The notes under the pieces are model-generated. The model did no database searches. It had not been told where the DNA came from and saw only the letters and a program-made list of their open reading frames with translations. From assembly GCA_964473735.1 (NCBI GenBank), contig CAYYQD010000015.1, positions 1 through 31,889 on the forward strand: DNA of 31,889 nt, given 5' to 3'. Shown here piece after piece: positions 6,336-14,595 of the stretch (position 1 is its first letter; the number at the start of each line of letters is the position of its first letter). Both the position numbers and the translations under genes were made by a program. The stretch is from JAADCS01 sp964473735. GTDB lineage: Bacteria; Hydrothermota; Hydrothermia; LBFQ01.

Positions 6336-9074
6336 ATGTTGGGATTGACGCTACTCGTTATAGGCTACGGTCCGTCCGACTTCACCCTTCAGGGGGGACG
6401 GAGGACCATAAACGCACTCGGCCCCAACTACTACAACGGGGCCTATCAGGGCGACTTCGGATTCGTCCTGAACTTCTTCAGCATTAACGGCCTCATAAAC
6501 TCCAACGTCACCTACGAGGACGTATCCGCCGGTACCCAGCAGTATCAGGACGGGTACTACTCCTTAAGGGACAGGTTCGGTTTAGGGATAGGGTTCAAGT
6601 ACCTGGAGCTGGCCGTGGGTGGATCCTACTTCTTTGAGGCGTGGGATAAGGTAGCGTACGAAGGTCGCAAGTACGCCGACAACGTCCATTCCCACGGCCC
6701 CGGAGACGCCTACGCCGGCGGTAAGATAATGCTACCCTTCCACGGCGAGAAGATGTCCGTGAGCGTGGGAGGGTCCTTCATATACACCTTCCCCCGTGTC
6801 TTTGACATCCAGATAGCCCACGAGAGGGACACCACCCGCGACAACTACGTCTCCGACTCCAGAGGGTGGTACCAGAAGGGAGGTGTCTTCCGCACCTTTA
6901 CCTACGGGGGGCCCAGCTGGGACGCCCGCTTCCTCTTCACCTTCCTGCCGTCTAACAAGTACATAGAGTTCAACATAAACGTGGGATACTCCCCCCGCAA
7001 CCCCGACGATCAGGATGACGATGTCACCCTCATAGGCTCATCCATCCTCTTCCACCTTCAGTCCTTCCATCCCTTCTTTGAGGTGATGCTTGAGGACTGG
7101 AAGAAGGGGCACGACAAGTACGGGGACTCCCCCCTCTACCTCACCGGTGGCTTCAACATAGAGACCGGGACCGGCGTGATGTGGTCCTTCGGAATTGAGA
7201 AGCTCCTGTGGTACGACGGCTCCACGATAAGGTCCGAGCGTCAGGGAGCCCCTAAACTTCCCGAGTACATAAAGACGGACCCCGACGCCCCCTCCAACCA
7301 TAACCAGAACATACTGACCGTACCCAACTGGTGGTTCGTGACGTGGAATCCGCAGGTCGGAGCGTGGCTCTCTCTGAGCTACACCTTCGTACCCCCTTAC
7401 GAGAAGAAACCCAAGAAGGAGAAGCCCAAGGTCAAGCCCACCTACATAGCCGGTGTGGTGATGGACGCCCGCACCCAGAAGATGATAGGTGGGGCCAAGG
7501 TCATACTTAAGGAGAAGGACGTATCCGTAATAACCGGCGACGACGGTGCCTACAAGTTTGAGAACTTGGAGCCGGGTTCCTACACCGTTATGGTACAGGC
7601 CCAGGGGTACGCCCCCCAGAGCGCCGTCGTGAATCTGGAGCCGGGCAAACCCGCTATCAAGAACTTTGAACTCAAGCCCGCCCAGACCTACGCCATTATC
7701 GGGGTGGTTTACGACAAGGAGAGCAACACGCCCATAGGCGGTGCCAAGGTCATGATAAAGGAGACGGGGGACTCCGTCATAACTCAGGACGACGGAGCCT
7801 ACAGGTTCTCCAACGTCCTCCCGGGTACCTACACCCTGATATTCACAGCCCCCGGATACAGAGGATTTACGGCCGTGGTAGCCGTTGAAGGTGGAACCGT
7901 GACCAAGGACGCTTACCTATCCAAGGCGGAGCAGCCGCAGAAGGTTCAGAAGGTAGAGAAGCCCAAGATAGGCTCCATAACCGGCGTGGTACAGGATGCC
8001 AAGAGCGGCGCCCCTCTCTCCGGCGTTCAGATAATCCTCAAGGAGAAGAATCGGACCCTAACTACGGATCAGACGGGGGCCTTCCGGTTTGACAGCCTGC
8101 CCGAGGGTACCTACACCGTCTCCTTCAACAAGGCTGGCTACGTCCCCCGTACGGAGATCATAAACGTTAAGGCCGGCACCCCCACCGTGTTCAACGTGTC
8201 CCTCGCCCCCGTTGAGAAGAACGTCGGTACCCTGTTGGGCAAGGTGGTGGACAAGGAGACCGGCAACCCCATAGCGGGCGCCGTGATCTCGGTTGAGGGC
8301 GTGGGCTCCGCCCAGACGGATCAGAGCGGGCTTTACCGTCTTGAGAACGTCCCCGTAGGGGCCAAGACCGTCAAGGTGGCCGCCCCCGGGTACAAAGAGG
8401 TCGCCGAGGTAATGAAGATAGCCAAGGGCGATAACGTAAAGAACTTCGCCCTTGAACCTATGGTCGTAAAGGGCTCCCTCGTCATAACCGTGGTTGATAA
8501 GGACAGCAAGAAACCCATAAGTGGCGCTAAGGTTGAGTTCCTGAGTGGCAAGTTCGGTCCCTACACCACCGACGCTAACGGTGTGGTGAGCGTGAAGGAC
8601 GTACCGGCCGGCACCTACATCGTGAAGGTAACCTTCGGGAAGTACGTACCCCAGCAGAAGACCGTGGTAGTTGAGAAGAACCGCACCAAGGAGGTCACCT
8701 TTGAGCTGGTGAAGAAGGGTACTAAGATCACCTTCCGGAACATATACTTTGACGTGAACAAGGCCACCCTCCGTCCCGACGCCGAGCCCGCCTTGAGGCA
8801 GATATGCCAGTTCCTCAAGGAGAACCCCACGGCCGTTATAGAGATACAGGGTCACACGGACGAGCGCGGTCCCGCCGACTACAACCTCCGTCTCTCTCAG
8901 GCGAGGGCGGAGGCCGTACGCCAGTGGCTCATAAACAACGGGTGCGCTACTCCAGACCGTCTCATAGCCCGCGGATACGGTGAGAGCATGCCAGTGATAA
9001 GGAACGCCAAGACGGAGGCCGAGCACCAGCTCAACCGCCGCGTCGTCATAAAGGTTCTGGGAGAGAAGAAGTAA
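6336..9074 (+). CDS. OmpA-family outer-membrane protein with five carboxypeptidase-regulatory-like repeats
   Basis: A 912-residue envelope protein. Residues about 1-355 are rich in alternating aromatic/polar strands and look like a beta-barrel. A basic KKPKKEKPKVKP linker follows. Then come five transthyretin-like (CarboxypepD_reg) repeats starting near residues 370, 451, 546, 631 and 713, each with G.V.D...  ..I.GA.V and a DG.Y.F..(L/V)..G.YT core. The C-terminus from about 798 is an OmpA peptidoglycan-binding domain: IYFDVNKATLRPDAEP, IQGHTDERGPADYN, LSQARAEAV and LNRRVVIKV. The layout suggests a barrel joined to the cell wall by a rigid periplasmic stalk. The N-terminus MLGLTLLVIGYG is a very short signal sequence with no basic residue. 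A strong terminator follows, so it is monocistronic. Confidence 0.9.
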   Translation: MLGLTLLVIGYGPSDFTLQGGRRTINALGPNYYNGAYQGDFGFVLNFFSINGLINSNVTYEDVSAGTQQYQDGYYSLRDRFGLGIGFKYLELAVGGSYFFEAWDKVAYEGRKYADNVHSHGPGDAYAGGKIMLPFHGEKMSVSVGGSFIYTFPRVFDIQIAHERDTTRDNYVSDSRGWYQKGGVFRTFTYGGPSWDARFLFTFLPSNKYIEFNINVGYSPRNPDDQDDDVTLIGSSILFHLQSFHPFFEVMLEDWKKGHDKYGDSPLYLTGGFNIETGTGVMWSFGIEKLLWYDGSTIRSERQGAPKLPEYIKTDPDAPSNHNQNILTVPNWWFVTWNPQVGAWLSLSYTFVPPYEKKPKKEKPKVKPTYIAGVVMDARTQKMIGGAKVILKEKDVSVITGDDGAYKFENLEPGSYTVMVQAQGYAPQSAVVNLEPGKPAIKNFELKPAQTYAIIGVVYDKESNTPIGGAKVMIKETGDSVITQDDGAYRFSNVLPGTYTLIFTAPGYRGFTAVVAVEGGTVTKDAYLSKAEQPQKVQKVEKPKIGSITGVVQDAKSGAPLSGVQIILKEKNRTLTTDQTGAFRFDSLPEGTYTVSFNKAGYVPRTEIINVKAGTPTVFNVSLAPVEKNVGTLLGKVVDKETGNPIAGAVISVEGVGSAQTDQSGLYRLENVPVGAKTVKVAAPGYKEVAEVMKIAKGDNVKNFALEPMVVKGSLVITVVDKDSKKPISGAKVEFLSGKFGPYTTDANGVVSVKDVPAGTYIVKVTFGKYVPQQKTVVVEKNRTKEVTFELVKKGTKITFRNIYFDVNKATLRPDAEPALRQICQFLKENPTAVIEIQGHTDERGPADYNLRLSQARAEAVRQWLINNGCATPDRLIARGYGESMPVIRNAKTEAEHQLNRRVVIKVLGEKK

Positions 9075-9093
9075 GGTAAATCTCCCCGAAGGT

Positions 9094-9120
9094 GGGCGGG
9101 GGTTTAACCCCCGCCCTTTT
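9094..9120 (+). terminator. Intrinsic terminator after the OmpA-like gene
   Basis: GGGCGGGGG (9094-9102) pairs with CCCCCGCCC (9108-9116) across a TTTAA loop and is followed by TTTT. It begins 20 nt after the TAA stop. Confidence 0.93.
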
Positions 9121-9122
9121 AG

Positions 9123-9152
9123 TTGAGAGCAGAACGGCCACCGCCGTAAAAT
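9123..9152 (+). promoter_or_regulatory. Promoter for the 9162 barrel gene: TTGAGA, 18 bp, TAAAAT
   Basis: TAAAAT (9147-9152), preceded by CCG, lies 9 nt before ATG 9162. TTGAGA at 9123-9128 is one of the few plausible -35 boxes in the window. Confidence 0.75.
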
Positions 9153-9161
9153 ATACGCTCT

Positions 9162-10199
9162 ATGGTATGGATGATTCTGGCACAGGGCGGAGATGCCGAC
9201 TTCGGTATAGTGGAGGAGGTGCGCGGTAAGAAGGCTAAGTTCTACACCCTTGAGGGTGTTATGGGTGTGTGGTGGGGAAAGGACAGACAGTACTACCGGG
9301 GGGATGTGGCCTTCCAGATGCAGTACGACGAGGGTTTCTACGGCAGGTTCTCCTTGGTATCCTTCAACGAGTATCTGCTTACGCCCTCCGTAGGTGTGAA
9401 GGACCTTTACGTTGAGAAGGTGTTTGATAACGGTCTTGACATCAAGTTCGGCCTTGGATCCCTGTACTGGGAGAACGGTGTTCTCTTCGGGGATTACTTA
9501 GGGGGCAACCCCTTCCTTGACGTATTCTTCGGGAAGTCCGTCTGGACCGACCTCCTCCTCTACAAGGTTGGGGCGAACTTGGGTGCCGGTATCCGGGGGG
9601 CGATAGACTTAGGCAGCTTCGGTATAACCCTGTACGGCGTGTACGACACCGCCAGGGTGGGGTACGCCGGGCTGTCCATCAACGTGGATGTGCCCTTCTG
9701 GACGCTCTCCCTTGAGGCCACAGGCTCCCAGACGTCCGGAAACTACGAGGGGGCCTATATAACCAGCACGTTTGTGAGACCGGGGAAATGGTTCGCCGGC
9801 CTCATGTCCTACTCCTTCTCCCCCGGTTTTAGACGCATAGCCGCCCAGGGGTTGGACCTTGATCCGGAGCGCTCTCCTTTCTTCGGCGTCTCCACCCCCT
9901 TGACCTACTCTATGCCCGGTATCCCGTGGAGCGATCCCCGGAACTCCTCCGCGGAGGTGGTGCGTTTCGGCTTCAACCACTCCCTGAACGAGGATTGGAC
10001 TGTCGTGCCTATCTTTGACTTCGGAGCCTACCAGTCCGCTGCCCTTGACATGAAGAGGAACTCCGTATTAGCCGACATCCACGTCAGGCTTAACTGGACG
10101 GACACCTACTACGTGGGCGTTTCGGTGGGGACCTTGATAAACGACAGCACATCGTCGTGGGGCTTCGCCCTTTACTCCGTTAAGAGCTTCAGCTTCTGA
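9162..10199 (+). CDS. Outer-membrane beta-barrel protein of unknown function
   Basis: A 345-residue protein made almost entirely of amphipathic, aromatic-rich strands with Gly/Asp/Asn turns, ending in ...SVKSFSF. A terminal Phe is typical of the beta-signal recognised by the BAM machinery. The N-terminus MVWMILAQGGDADFG has only about seven hydrophobic residues and no basic region, so the export signal is unusually short or atypical. I do not recognise a specific porin family. Its stop overlaps the start of the MqnA-like gene (TGATG), so the two are co-transcribed, but no functional link between a barrel and menaquinone synthesis is obvious. Confidence 0.78.
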   Translation: MVWMILAQGGDADFGIVEEVRGKKAKFYTLEGVMGVWWGKDRQYYRGDVAFQMQYDEGFYGRFSLVSFNEYLLTPSVGVKDLYVEKVFDNGLDIKFGLGSLYWENGVLFGDYLGGNPFLDVFFGKSVWTDLLLYKVGANLGAGIRGAIDLGSFGITLYGVYDTARVGYAGLSINVDVPFWTLSLEATGSQTSGNYEGAYITSTFVRPGKWFAGLMSYSFSPGFRRIAAQGLDLDPERSPFFGVSTPLTYSMPGIPWSDPRNSSAEVVRFGFNHSLNEDWTVVPIFDFGAYQSAALDMKRNSVLADIHVRLNWTDTYYVGVSVGTLINDSTSSWGFALYSVKSFSF

Positions 10200-10870
10200 T
10201 GACCTTCGGAGAGATACGGGAGTTTGACTTCTACCCCTTTTACGTGCGGATCGGTGGTGGAAGGGTCCCCATCCCCCTCTCCGGCGTGGCCACCCTCATA
10301 ATGTCGGGCAGGATAGACGCCACCCCGTACCCTTACACCATGCTGGACGCTCTTCCCCGGGAGTACGTACGTCTTCCCTACGGTCTATCTCTGGGTCCCG
10401 GGGCTATGGACCTCGTTCTGGTATCCTCCAAACCTCCGCCGGAGATAAGGACGTTAGGGGTCGTTAAGGGGTACGAGTTCGTCCTCCACCTCCTTGAGGG
10501 GGTCCTAAAGGACAGGTACGGGCTATCCCTCCGGAGTATAGGGATCTCCACTTTCTCGGACGTCTTGCCCGGTACGGACGCCTTCCTGATATACGGGGAC
10601 ACGGCCCTACGGGGGGACTACGGGTCCTACAGGTACTCCTACAACCTGTGCGAGGCCTACCACGAATGGAGAGGAAAGCCTCTAAACGTAGCCGTGTGGA
10701 TCGCCCGGAGGGGGATAGAGGAGGAGGCGGAGAGGCACATAGGGAACTCCATAGCCCACTGGATGCTCCGGAGGGAGGAGCTGGTGCTTGAATACGCCCG
10801 TAAGCGCAGGATCCCGGAGGACGTACTCCTGACTCACGCGAAGGCCCTCCTCTTCAAGGTTGAAGAATAA
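10199..10870 (+). CDS. mqnA: MqnA-like chorismate dehydratase (futalosine menaquinone pathway)
   Basis: MqnA removes water from chorismate to give 3-[(1-carboxyvinyl)oxy]benzoate, the first step of the futalosine route to menaquinone. The 223-residue protein has the family pattern: IPLSGVATLIMSGRIDATPYPYTML near the N-terminus, LVLVSSKPPPEI, a hinge-like GV.KG..F....LEGVL, TDAFLIYGDTAL, and YNLCEAYHEWRGKPLNVAVWIARRG. It is somewhat shorter than usual (about 270 residues) and diverged, so a related MqnA/MqnD-fold role remains possible. It is coupled to the preceding barrel gene. A MenA/MqnP-like prenyltransferase at 23247-24263 could act later in the same pathway. Confidence 0.72.
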   Translation: MTFGEIREFDFYPFYVRIGGGRVPIPLSGVATLIMSGRIDATPYPYTMLDALPREYVRLPYGLSLGPGAMDLVLVSSKPPPEIRTLGVVKGYEFVLHLLEGVLKDRYGLSLRSIGISTFSDVLPGTDAFLIYGDTALRGDYGSYRYSYNLCEAYHEWRGKPLNVAVWIARRGIEEEAERHIGNSIAHWMLRREELVLEYARKRRIPEDVLLTHAKALLFKVEE

Positions 10871-10877
10871 ACTCCTG

Positions 10878-10883
10878 TAGAAT
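10878..10883 (+). promoter_or_regulatory. -10 box for the UXS operon, leaderless arrangement
   Basis: TAGAAT lies 8 nt before ATG 10892, within the 21-bp gap after the MqnA-like gene. Confidence 0.72.
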
Positions 10884-10891
10884 CCGTACTT

Positions 10892-11836
10892 ATGCCGAGA
10901 GCGTTGGTGGCTGGAAGCGCCGGCTTCATAGGTACCCACCTCACCGGGTACCTCCTTGACCTCGGGTGGGAGGTCGTCGGGGTGGATAACTTCCTGACCG
11001 GAAGGGTGGAGAACGTTGATAGGTACAGAGGAAAACCCAACTTCACCTTCTACGAGATGGACATAGTTGAGGGGGTTCCGGAGGGGAACTACGACTACAT
11101 AGTGAATCTGGCGTCCCCGGCCAGTCCCAAGCGGTACATGTCCCTTCCCGTGGATACCATGCTGGTAAATTCGGTGGGTGTTAAGAACCTGCTGGACCTC
11201 GCTAAAGAGACGGGGGCGACCTTCCTCCTGGCCTCTACCTCCGAGGTCTACGGCGACCCCTTAGTCCATCCCCAACCGGAGGACTACTACGGGAACGTCA
11301 ACCCCGTGGGTCCGAGGAGCGTTTACGACGAGGGGAAGAGGTTCGCCGAGGCCATAACCATGGCCTACTACAGGTACGACGGGGTACCCGTACGCATAGC
11401 GAGGATATTCAACACCTACGGTCCCTTTATGGACGTGGAGGACGGGCGGATAATCCCCAACTTCGCCTATCAGGCCCTAACCGGAAGGCCATTGACCATA
11501 TACGGGGACGGAAGGCAGACCCGGAGCTTCTGCTACGTGTCGGACATGGTTGAGGGCCTCTTTAGACTCCTGACCTACGATGGTCTGGACGGTGAGGTCG
11601 TGAATTTAGGGAACCCCGACGAGAGGACCGTCTTAGAGGTGGCCAAACTCGTCGTCAGCATATACGGGGTTCCGGAGAACTTCACCTTTTTACCTCTACC
11701 GCAGGACGACCCAAAACGCAGAAAACCCGACATAACCAAGGCGAAAAGGCTCCTTAACTGGGAGCCTAAGGTCCCCTTTGAGGAGGGACTACGTAAGACC
11801 CTTGAATGGTACAGGGAGGTCGTAAATGTGGGATAG
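10892..11836 (+). CDS. UDP-glucuronate decarboxylase-like NAD-dependent sugar epimerase
   Basis: An extended short-chain dehydrogenase of 314 residues with the NAD-binding GSAGFIG, LASPASPKRYMSLP, the catalytic set STSEVYGDPLVHPQ, GNVNPVGPRSVYDEGKR (YxxxK) and RIFNTYGPFM. These segments are characteristic of UDP-glucuronate decarboxylase (UXS), which makes UDP-xylose from UDP-glucuronate for surface polysaccharide. The conserved GRQTRSFCYVSDMVEG is also typical. It leads an operon with PlsY, overlapping it by 11 bp. No other nucleotide-sugar genes are adjacent, so the end product is not known. Confidence 0.88.
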   Translation: MPRALVAGSAGFIGTHLTGYLLDLGWEVVGVDNFLTGRVENVDRYRGKPNFTFYEMDIVEGVPEGNYDYIVNLASPASPKRYMSLPVDTMLVNSVGVKNLLDLAKETGATFLLASTSEVYGDPLVHPQPEDYYGNVNPVGPRSVYDEGKRFAEAITMAYYRYDGVPVRIARIFNTYGPFMDVEDGRIIPNFAYQALTGRPLTIYGDGRQTRSFCYVSDMVEGLFRLLTYDGLDGEVVNLGNPDERTVLEVAKLVVSIYGVPENFTFLPLPQDDPKRRKPDITKAKRLLNWEPKVPFEEGLRKTLEWYREVVNVG

Positions 11837-12467
11837 CATACCGTCCAACCTGCAACCCTACACCTACGCCCTGATCTTCGTCTTAGGTTTCCTCTTTGGG
11901 GGAGTGCCGTGGGCTTACATAGTGGCCAGGGCGGTGGCGGGTATAGACATACGTACGGTGGGCAGCGGGAACGTAGGGGCTACGAACGTAGCCCGCACTC
12001 TGGGGCTGAAGTGGGGAACCCTCGTCTTCGTTCTGGACGCCCTGAAGGGCTTCATACCCGTGTTCATCGTCAGGCTCCTCATCCCCTACAACATAGAGCT
12101 GGCCATGGTCACGGCCGTTGCACCGGTTCTGGGACACATGTTCTCTCCCTTCCTCGGATTCAAAGGTGGTAAGGGGGTGGCCACCTCCGTCGGGGCCTTC
12201 GCCGCCCTGACACCGTTGGGCATACTGGTAGGTCTGGTGGTATGGTTGGCCGCTGTTTTGCTCACGGGGTGGGTTTCCCTTGGCTCTCTCTTAGGATCCC
12301 TTGCCGTCTTCCTCTGGGTGCTCTTCTTTGACCCCAACAGGCACTCCCTCCCCTTCGTCGTACTCTCCGGCCTGGTCGTCCTATTCATCTGGATAAGGCA
12401 TTACGGCAACATAAAGCGCCTGCTCTCCGGTAGGGAGCCGAAGATATGGGGTAAGAAGGAGGGGTAA
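11826..12467 (+). CDS. plsY: Glycerol-3-phosphate acyltransferase PlsY
   Basis: PlsY moves an acyl group from acyl-phosphate to sn-glycerol-3-phosphate, making lysophosphatidic acid in the inner membrane. The 213-residue protein has several membrane segments and the three PlsY loops: GSGNVGATNVAR, FKGGKGVATS and a C-terminal HYGNIKRLLSG. The ATG overlaps the preceding gene and has GGGAGGT at a good distance. Its presence shows that ordinary bacterial G3P-based phospholipid synthesis operates, which matters for interpreting the G1P dehydrogenase at 15306-16256. PlsX is not in the window. Confidence 0.96.
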   Translation: MWDSIPSNLQPYTYALIFVLGFLFGGVPWAYIVARAVAGIDIRTVGSGNVGATNVARTLGLKWGTLVFVLDALKGFIPVFIVRLLIPYNIELAMVTAVAPVLGHMFSPFLGFKGGKGVATSVGAFAALTPLGILVGLVVWLAAVLLTGWVSLGSLLGSLAVFLWVLFFDPNRHSLPFVVLSGLVVLFIWIRHYGNIKRLLSGREPKIWGKKEG

Positions 12468-12468
12468 G

Positions 12469-12831
12469 GTGAGGTGGTACGTTGCCCTCCCCGTACTTTT
12501 AGCTATCTCCTGCTCCACGTCAAGGGTTGAGGTTGAGAAGGGAGCGAAGTACGACGAGGCCCTGGTGGGCGTACCCATGTACCCGGGGGCCGGGGTGAAG
12601 GGGGCGGTGGTGAGCGAATCCAACGGGAAGAGGGTAATAACCTACGTCCTGACGACGAAGGACCCTTACGATTCGGTGGTATCCTTCTACCTCAGGAATG
12701 CCCATGGGACAGACAGCGCCGCCGCGGGCCAGATATACACCGTAAGCCGCGGCACGGACCTCCTCATCCAGATAAGGGAGGAGGGGGACCACAGGGAGAT
12801 AAATATCACCAGGGCCGTACCCTCACGCTAA
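12469..12831 (+). CDS. Small predicted lipoprotein, unknown function
   Basis: A 120-residue protein starting at GTG 12469, with a clear AAGGAGGGG ribosome site at 12456-12464. MRWYVALPVLLAISC is a lipoprotein signal with Cys15 as the lipidation site. The mature part has a VGVPMYPGAGVKGAV segment and a DPYDSVVSFYLRNA helix. That combination is seen in small proteins that start with a YPGA motif and contain a D..VV.FY helix, whose function I cannot name. It is the third gene of the UXS-PlsY operon. Its stop overlaps the convergent ctaB stop by 9 bp, so no terminator fits between them. Confidence 0.75.
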   Translation: MRWYVALPVLLAISCSTSRVEVEKGAKYDEALVGVPMYPGAGVKGAVVSESNGKRVITYVLTTKDPYDSVVSFYLRNAHGTDSAAAGQIYTVSRGTDLLIQIREEGDHREINITRAVPSR

Positions 12832-13662
12832 GACCATCGCCACCATACTCACGAACATGTAAGAAGAGGCCAGCTTGAAGAGGATGAAGGCCTTTTTGCT
12901 GTCGGGATCCTTTACGTTGAGTAGGGATACGGCGAAGAAGAAAAGGAAGGCGGTGGTCAGGAGTACGAAGGTGAAGGGGGAGGCCCTAAGGAAGAGGGCG
13001 GTTATCGTCATGGCAACGTAGGAGAGGAGGACGAACAGAGGGATCAGGTAGGTTGAGAATCGTAGGCCGTAGACGTTGGGCAGAACAGGGACACCGGCCC
13101 GGGCGTAATCCTCCCTGTACTTCACCTCAAAGGTCACGTTGTGTATGGGCACCCACAGCAGGATTATGAGGGCCAGGAGGAGACCTAAGGTGTCTATCTT
13201 CCCCGTGGAAAGTACCCTACCACCTAAGATGGGCATGGCCCCCGCTATCCCACCCCACAGGATGGACCACGGTGTGCGCCTCTTGGTCCAGAGGGTATAG
13301 ACGAATACGTTGAAGAAGAACCCCACCAGAGCTACCAACCCGTACAGGGTACCCAGGGCGAAGGACCACAGCAGCCCAACCGCCGAAGACACCGCGGCCA
13401 CTGCGAGGACTTCCCCTCTCGGTACCCTTCCCGCCGGTATGGGCCTACCCTTCGTCCTCTCCATGACCGAATCTATGTCGGCGTCGTACCACATGTTGAA
13501 GAGGGTGGCCCCCCCTATGGTTAGGAGCATACTACCCAGGAGGTGAAGGGTGCCTGCGGAGAGGAGCTTGCCGGCGGTGAGGTAGCCCACCAGACCCGTG
13601 AATATCAGCATGAGGGTCTGATAGGGTTTTATCATAATCAGGTAATCCTTGAGACGCCTCAT
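12823..13662 (-). CDS. ctaB: Heme O synthase (protoheme IX farnesyltransferase)
   Basis: CtaB attaches a farnesyl tail to heme B, giving heme O, the precursor of heme A. The 279-residue membrane protein has the UbiA-family Asp motif NMWYDADIDSVMERTKGRPIPAGRV and the CtaB-specific second motif KYREDYARAGVPVLPNVYG, with about eight hydrophobic segments. A longer frame would start at 13809, but family similarity begins with MRRLKDYLIMIKPYQ, and the chosen ATG at 13662 overlaps the ctaA stop as ATGA with GGAGAG upstream. Co-transcribed with ctaA. Confidence 0.94.
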   Translation of the reverse strand: MRRLKDYLIMIKPYQTLMLIFTGLVGYLTAGKLLSAGTLHLLGSMLLTIGGATLFNMWYDADIDSVMERTKGRPIPAGRVPRGEVLAVAAVSSAVGLLWSFALGTLYGLVALVGFFFNVFVYTLWTKRRTPWSILWGGIAGAMPILGGRVLSTGKIDTLGLLLALIILLWVPIHNVTFEVKYREDYARAGVPVLPNVYGLRFSTYLIPLFVLLSYVAMTITALFLRASPFTFVLLTTAFLFFFAVSLLNVKDPDSKKAFILFKLASSYMFVSMVAMVLA

Positions 13663-14477
13663 CCTATCGCTCTCCAGAAGAGGAGGATCAGGGTAAGCAG
13701 GGCGAGGGTGTAGTGCAGGGTGACCATGGTCGGGCTTAGCATACTGTAGGCCGATAATGCGCCGAAGATTCCGGTGAGGAGGACGAGGAGGGAGGTCAGA
13801 AGGAACCACAGCCGGTTCTTACCTATCAGGGCAAAGTACAGGGAGACCCCAAGTATCACGTACCCGAAGCCGCGATGCAGTACCTGAAGCATCACATCCG
13901 CCGTCCAGGGTTGTCCCAGACACAGGAATACGTCCTGACCGCAGGCGAACCCCGCCTGCGCCTTTCTGACCGTCGTACCTAAAAGTATCTGCACGAATAG
14001 TAAAGCGAACAGGATGGCCGTGAGTCTGCCGTCCCTGTCTTTAGCCCACGAGAAGGATTTAGGGGGCGAGTCCGCCCACTTCAACATCAGGGTGGCCGTC
14101 AGGACGGTAAGGAGGGCGAAGAGGGCGTGGGATATGGAAACCCAGAAGGGCATCCTGAGGATAACGGTCAGGCCCCCTATGAGTATCTGGGCGAAGAGGA
14201 AGATGGCGAGCCATATACCGGCCTCTAAAAGGAAGGTTCCCTTGTACCTTTTTACGGCTAAGATCGTAGCACCGGCCACGAAGACGGAGGTGAGGGCAGC
14301 TAAAGCTCTATGTACGTACTCTAACATGGCCATACTCTGCTCGGGGGGAAGGAGGCTGCCGTAGCATAGGGGCCAGTCCGGACAGCCCAAGCAGGCCCCC
14401 AAGGCGGCCGTGGCGCTTCCAAAGACCATAAGGCCTACCATGCTGATTAGCGTTCCCCATAGCAAAAACTTCCTCAT
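13659..14477 (-). CDS. ctaA: Heme A synthase
   Basis: CtaA oxidises the C8 methyl of heme O to a formyl group, producing heme A for aa3/caa3-type cytochrome oxidases. The 272-residue protein has eight predicted membrane segments in two similar halves. His-containing helices are visible at MLEYVHRALAAL, SHALFALL, LQVLHRGFGYV and LHYTLALL. Cys pairs CLGCPDWPLC and CGQDVFLC fit the extracytoplasmic loop disulfides of type CtaA proteins. No oxidase subunit genes are in the window. Their presence elsewhere is expected, since heme A has no other common use. Divergent from the glycosyltransferase gene. Confidence 0.94.
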   Translation of the reverse strand: MRKFLLWGTLISMVGLMVFGSATAALGACLGCPDWPLCYGSLLPPEQSMAMLEYVHRALAALTSVFVAGATILAVKRYKGTFLLEAGIWLAIFLFAQILIGGLTVILRMPFWVSISHALFALLTVLTATLMLKWADSPPKSFSWAKDRDGRLTAILFALLFVQILLGTTVRKAQAGFACGQDVFLCLGQPWTADVMLQVLHRGFGYVILGVSLYFALIGKNRLWFLLTSLLVLLTGIFGALSAYSMLSPTMVTLHYTLALLTLILLFWRAIG

Positions 14478-14489
14478 GTTTGAACGGGG

Positions 14490-14495
14490 ATTCTA
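14490..14495 (-). promoter_or_regulatory. -10 box for ctaA-ctaB
   Basis: TAGAAT on the minus strand lies 12 nt before the ATG at 14477, leaving at most a leader of about 5 nt. Confidence 0.65.
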
Positions 14496-14582
14496 AACCT
14501 GACCGTTTAACTACGGTTTAAGGTCTCACTGTCCGACGGATAACAGAAGGTTGGCGACTTATACGCCGCATAACCTCCTCCT

Positions 14583-14588
14583 TATAAT
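14583..14588 (+). promoter_or_regulatory. -10 box for the glycosyltransferase, leaderless arrangement
   Basis: TATAAT lies 7 nt before a TTG at 14596, which gives the expected family N-terminus. The longer frame from TTG 14551 would place the promoter inside the gene. Confidence 0.72.
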
Positions 14589-14595
14589 CCCCGTC

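Noticed and set aside
8058..9026. A 322-codon minus-strand open frame
   Set aside because: It is antisense to the repeat and OmpA domains of the large envelope protein, with the same shadow composition.
13663..13809. Longer N-terminus for ctaB starting at 13809
   Set aside because: It would lie inside ctaA, adds Pro/His-rich sequence foreign to the family, and the ATG at 13662 forms the usual ATGA overlap.
14551..14595. Longer N-terminus for the glycosyltransferase starting at TTG 14551
   Set aside because: The TATAAT promoter lies inside the extension, and family members begin at the residue encoded at 14596.
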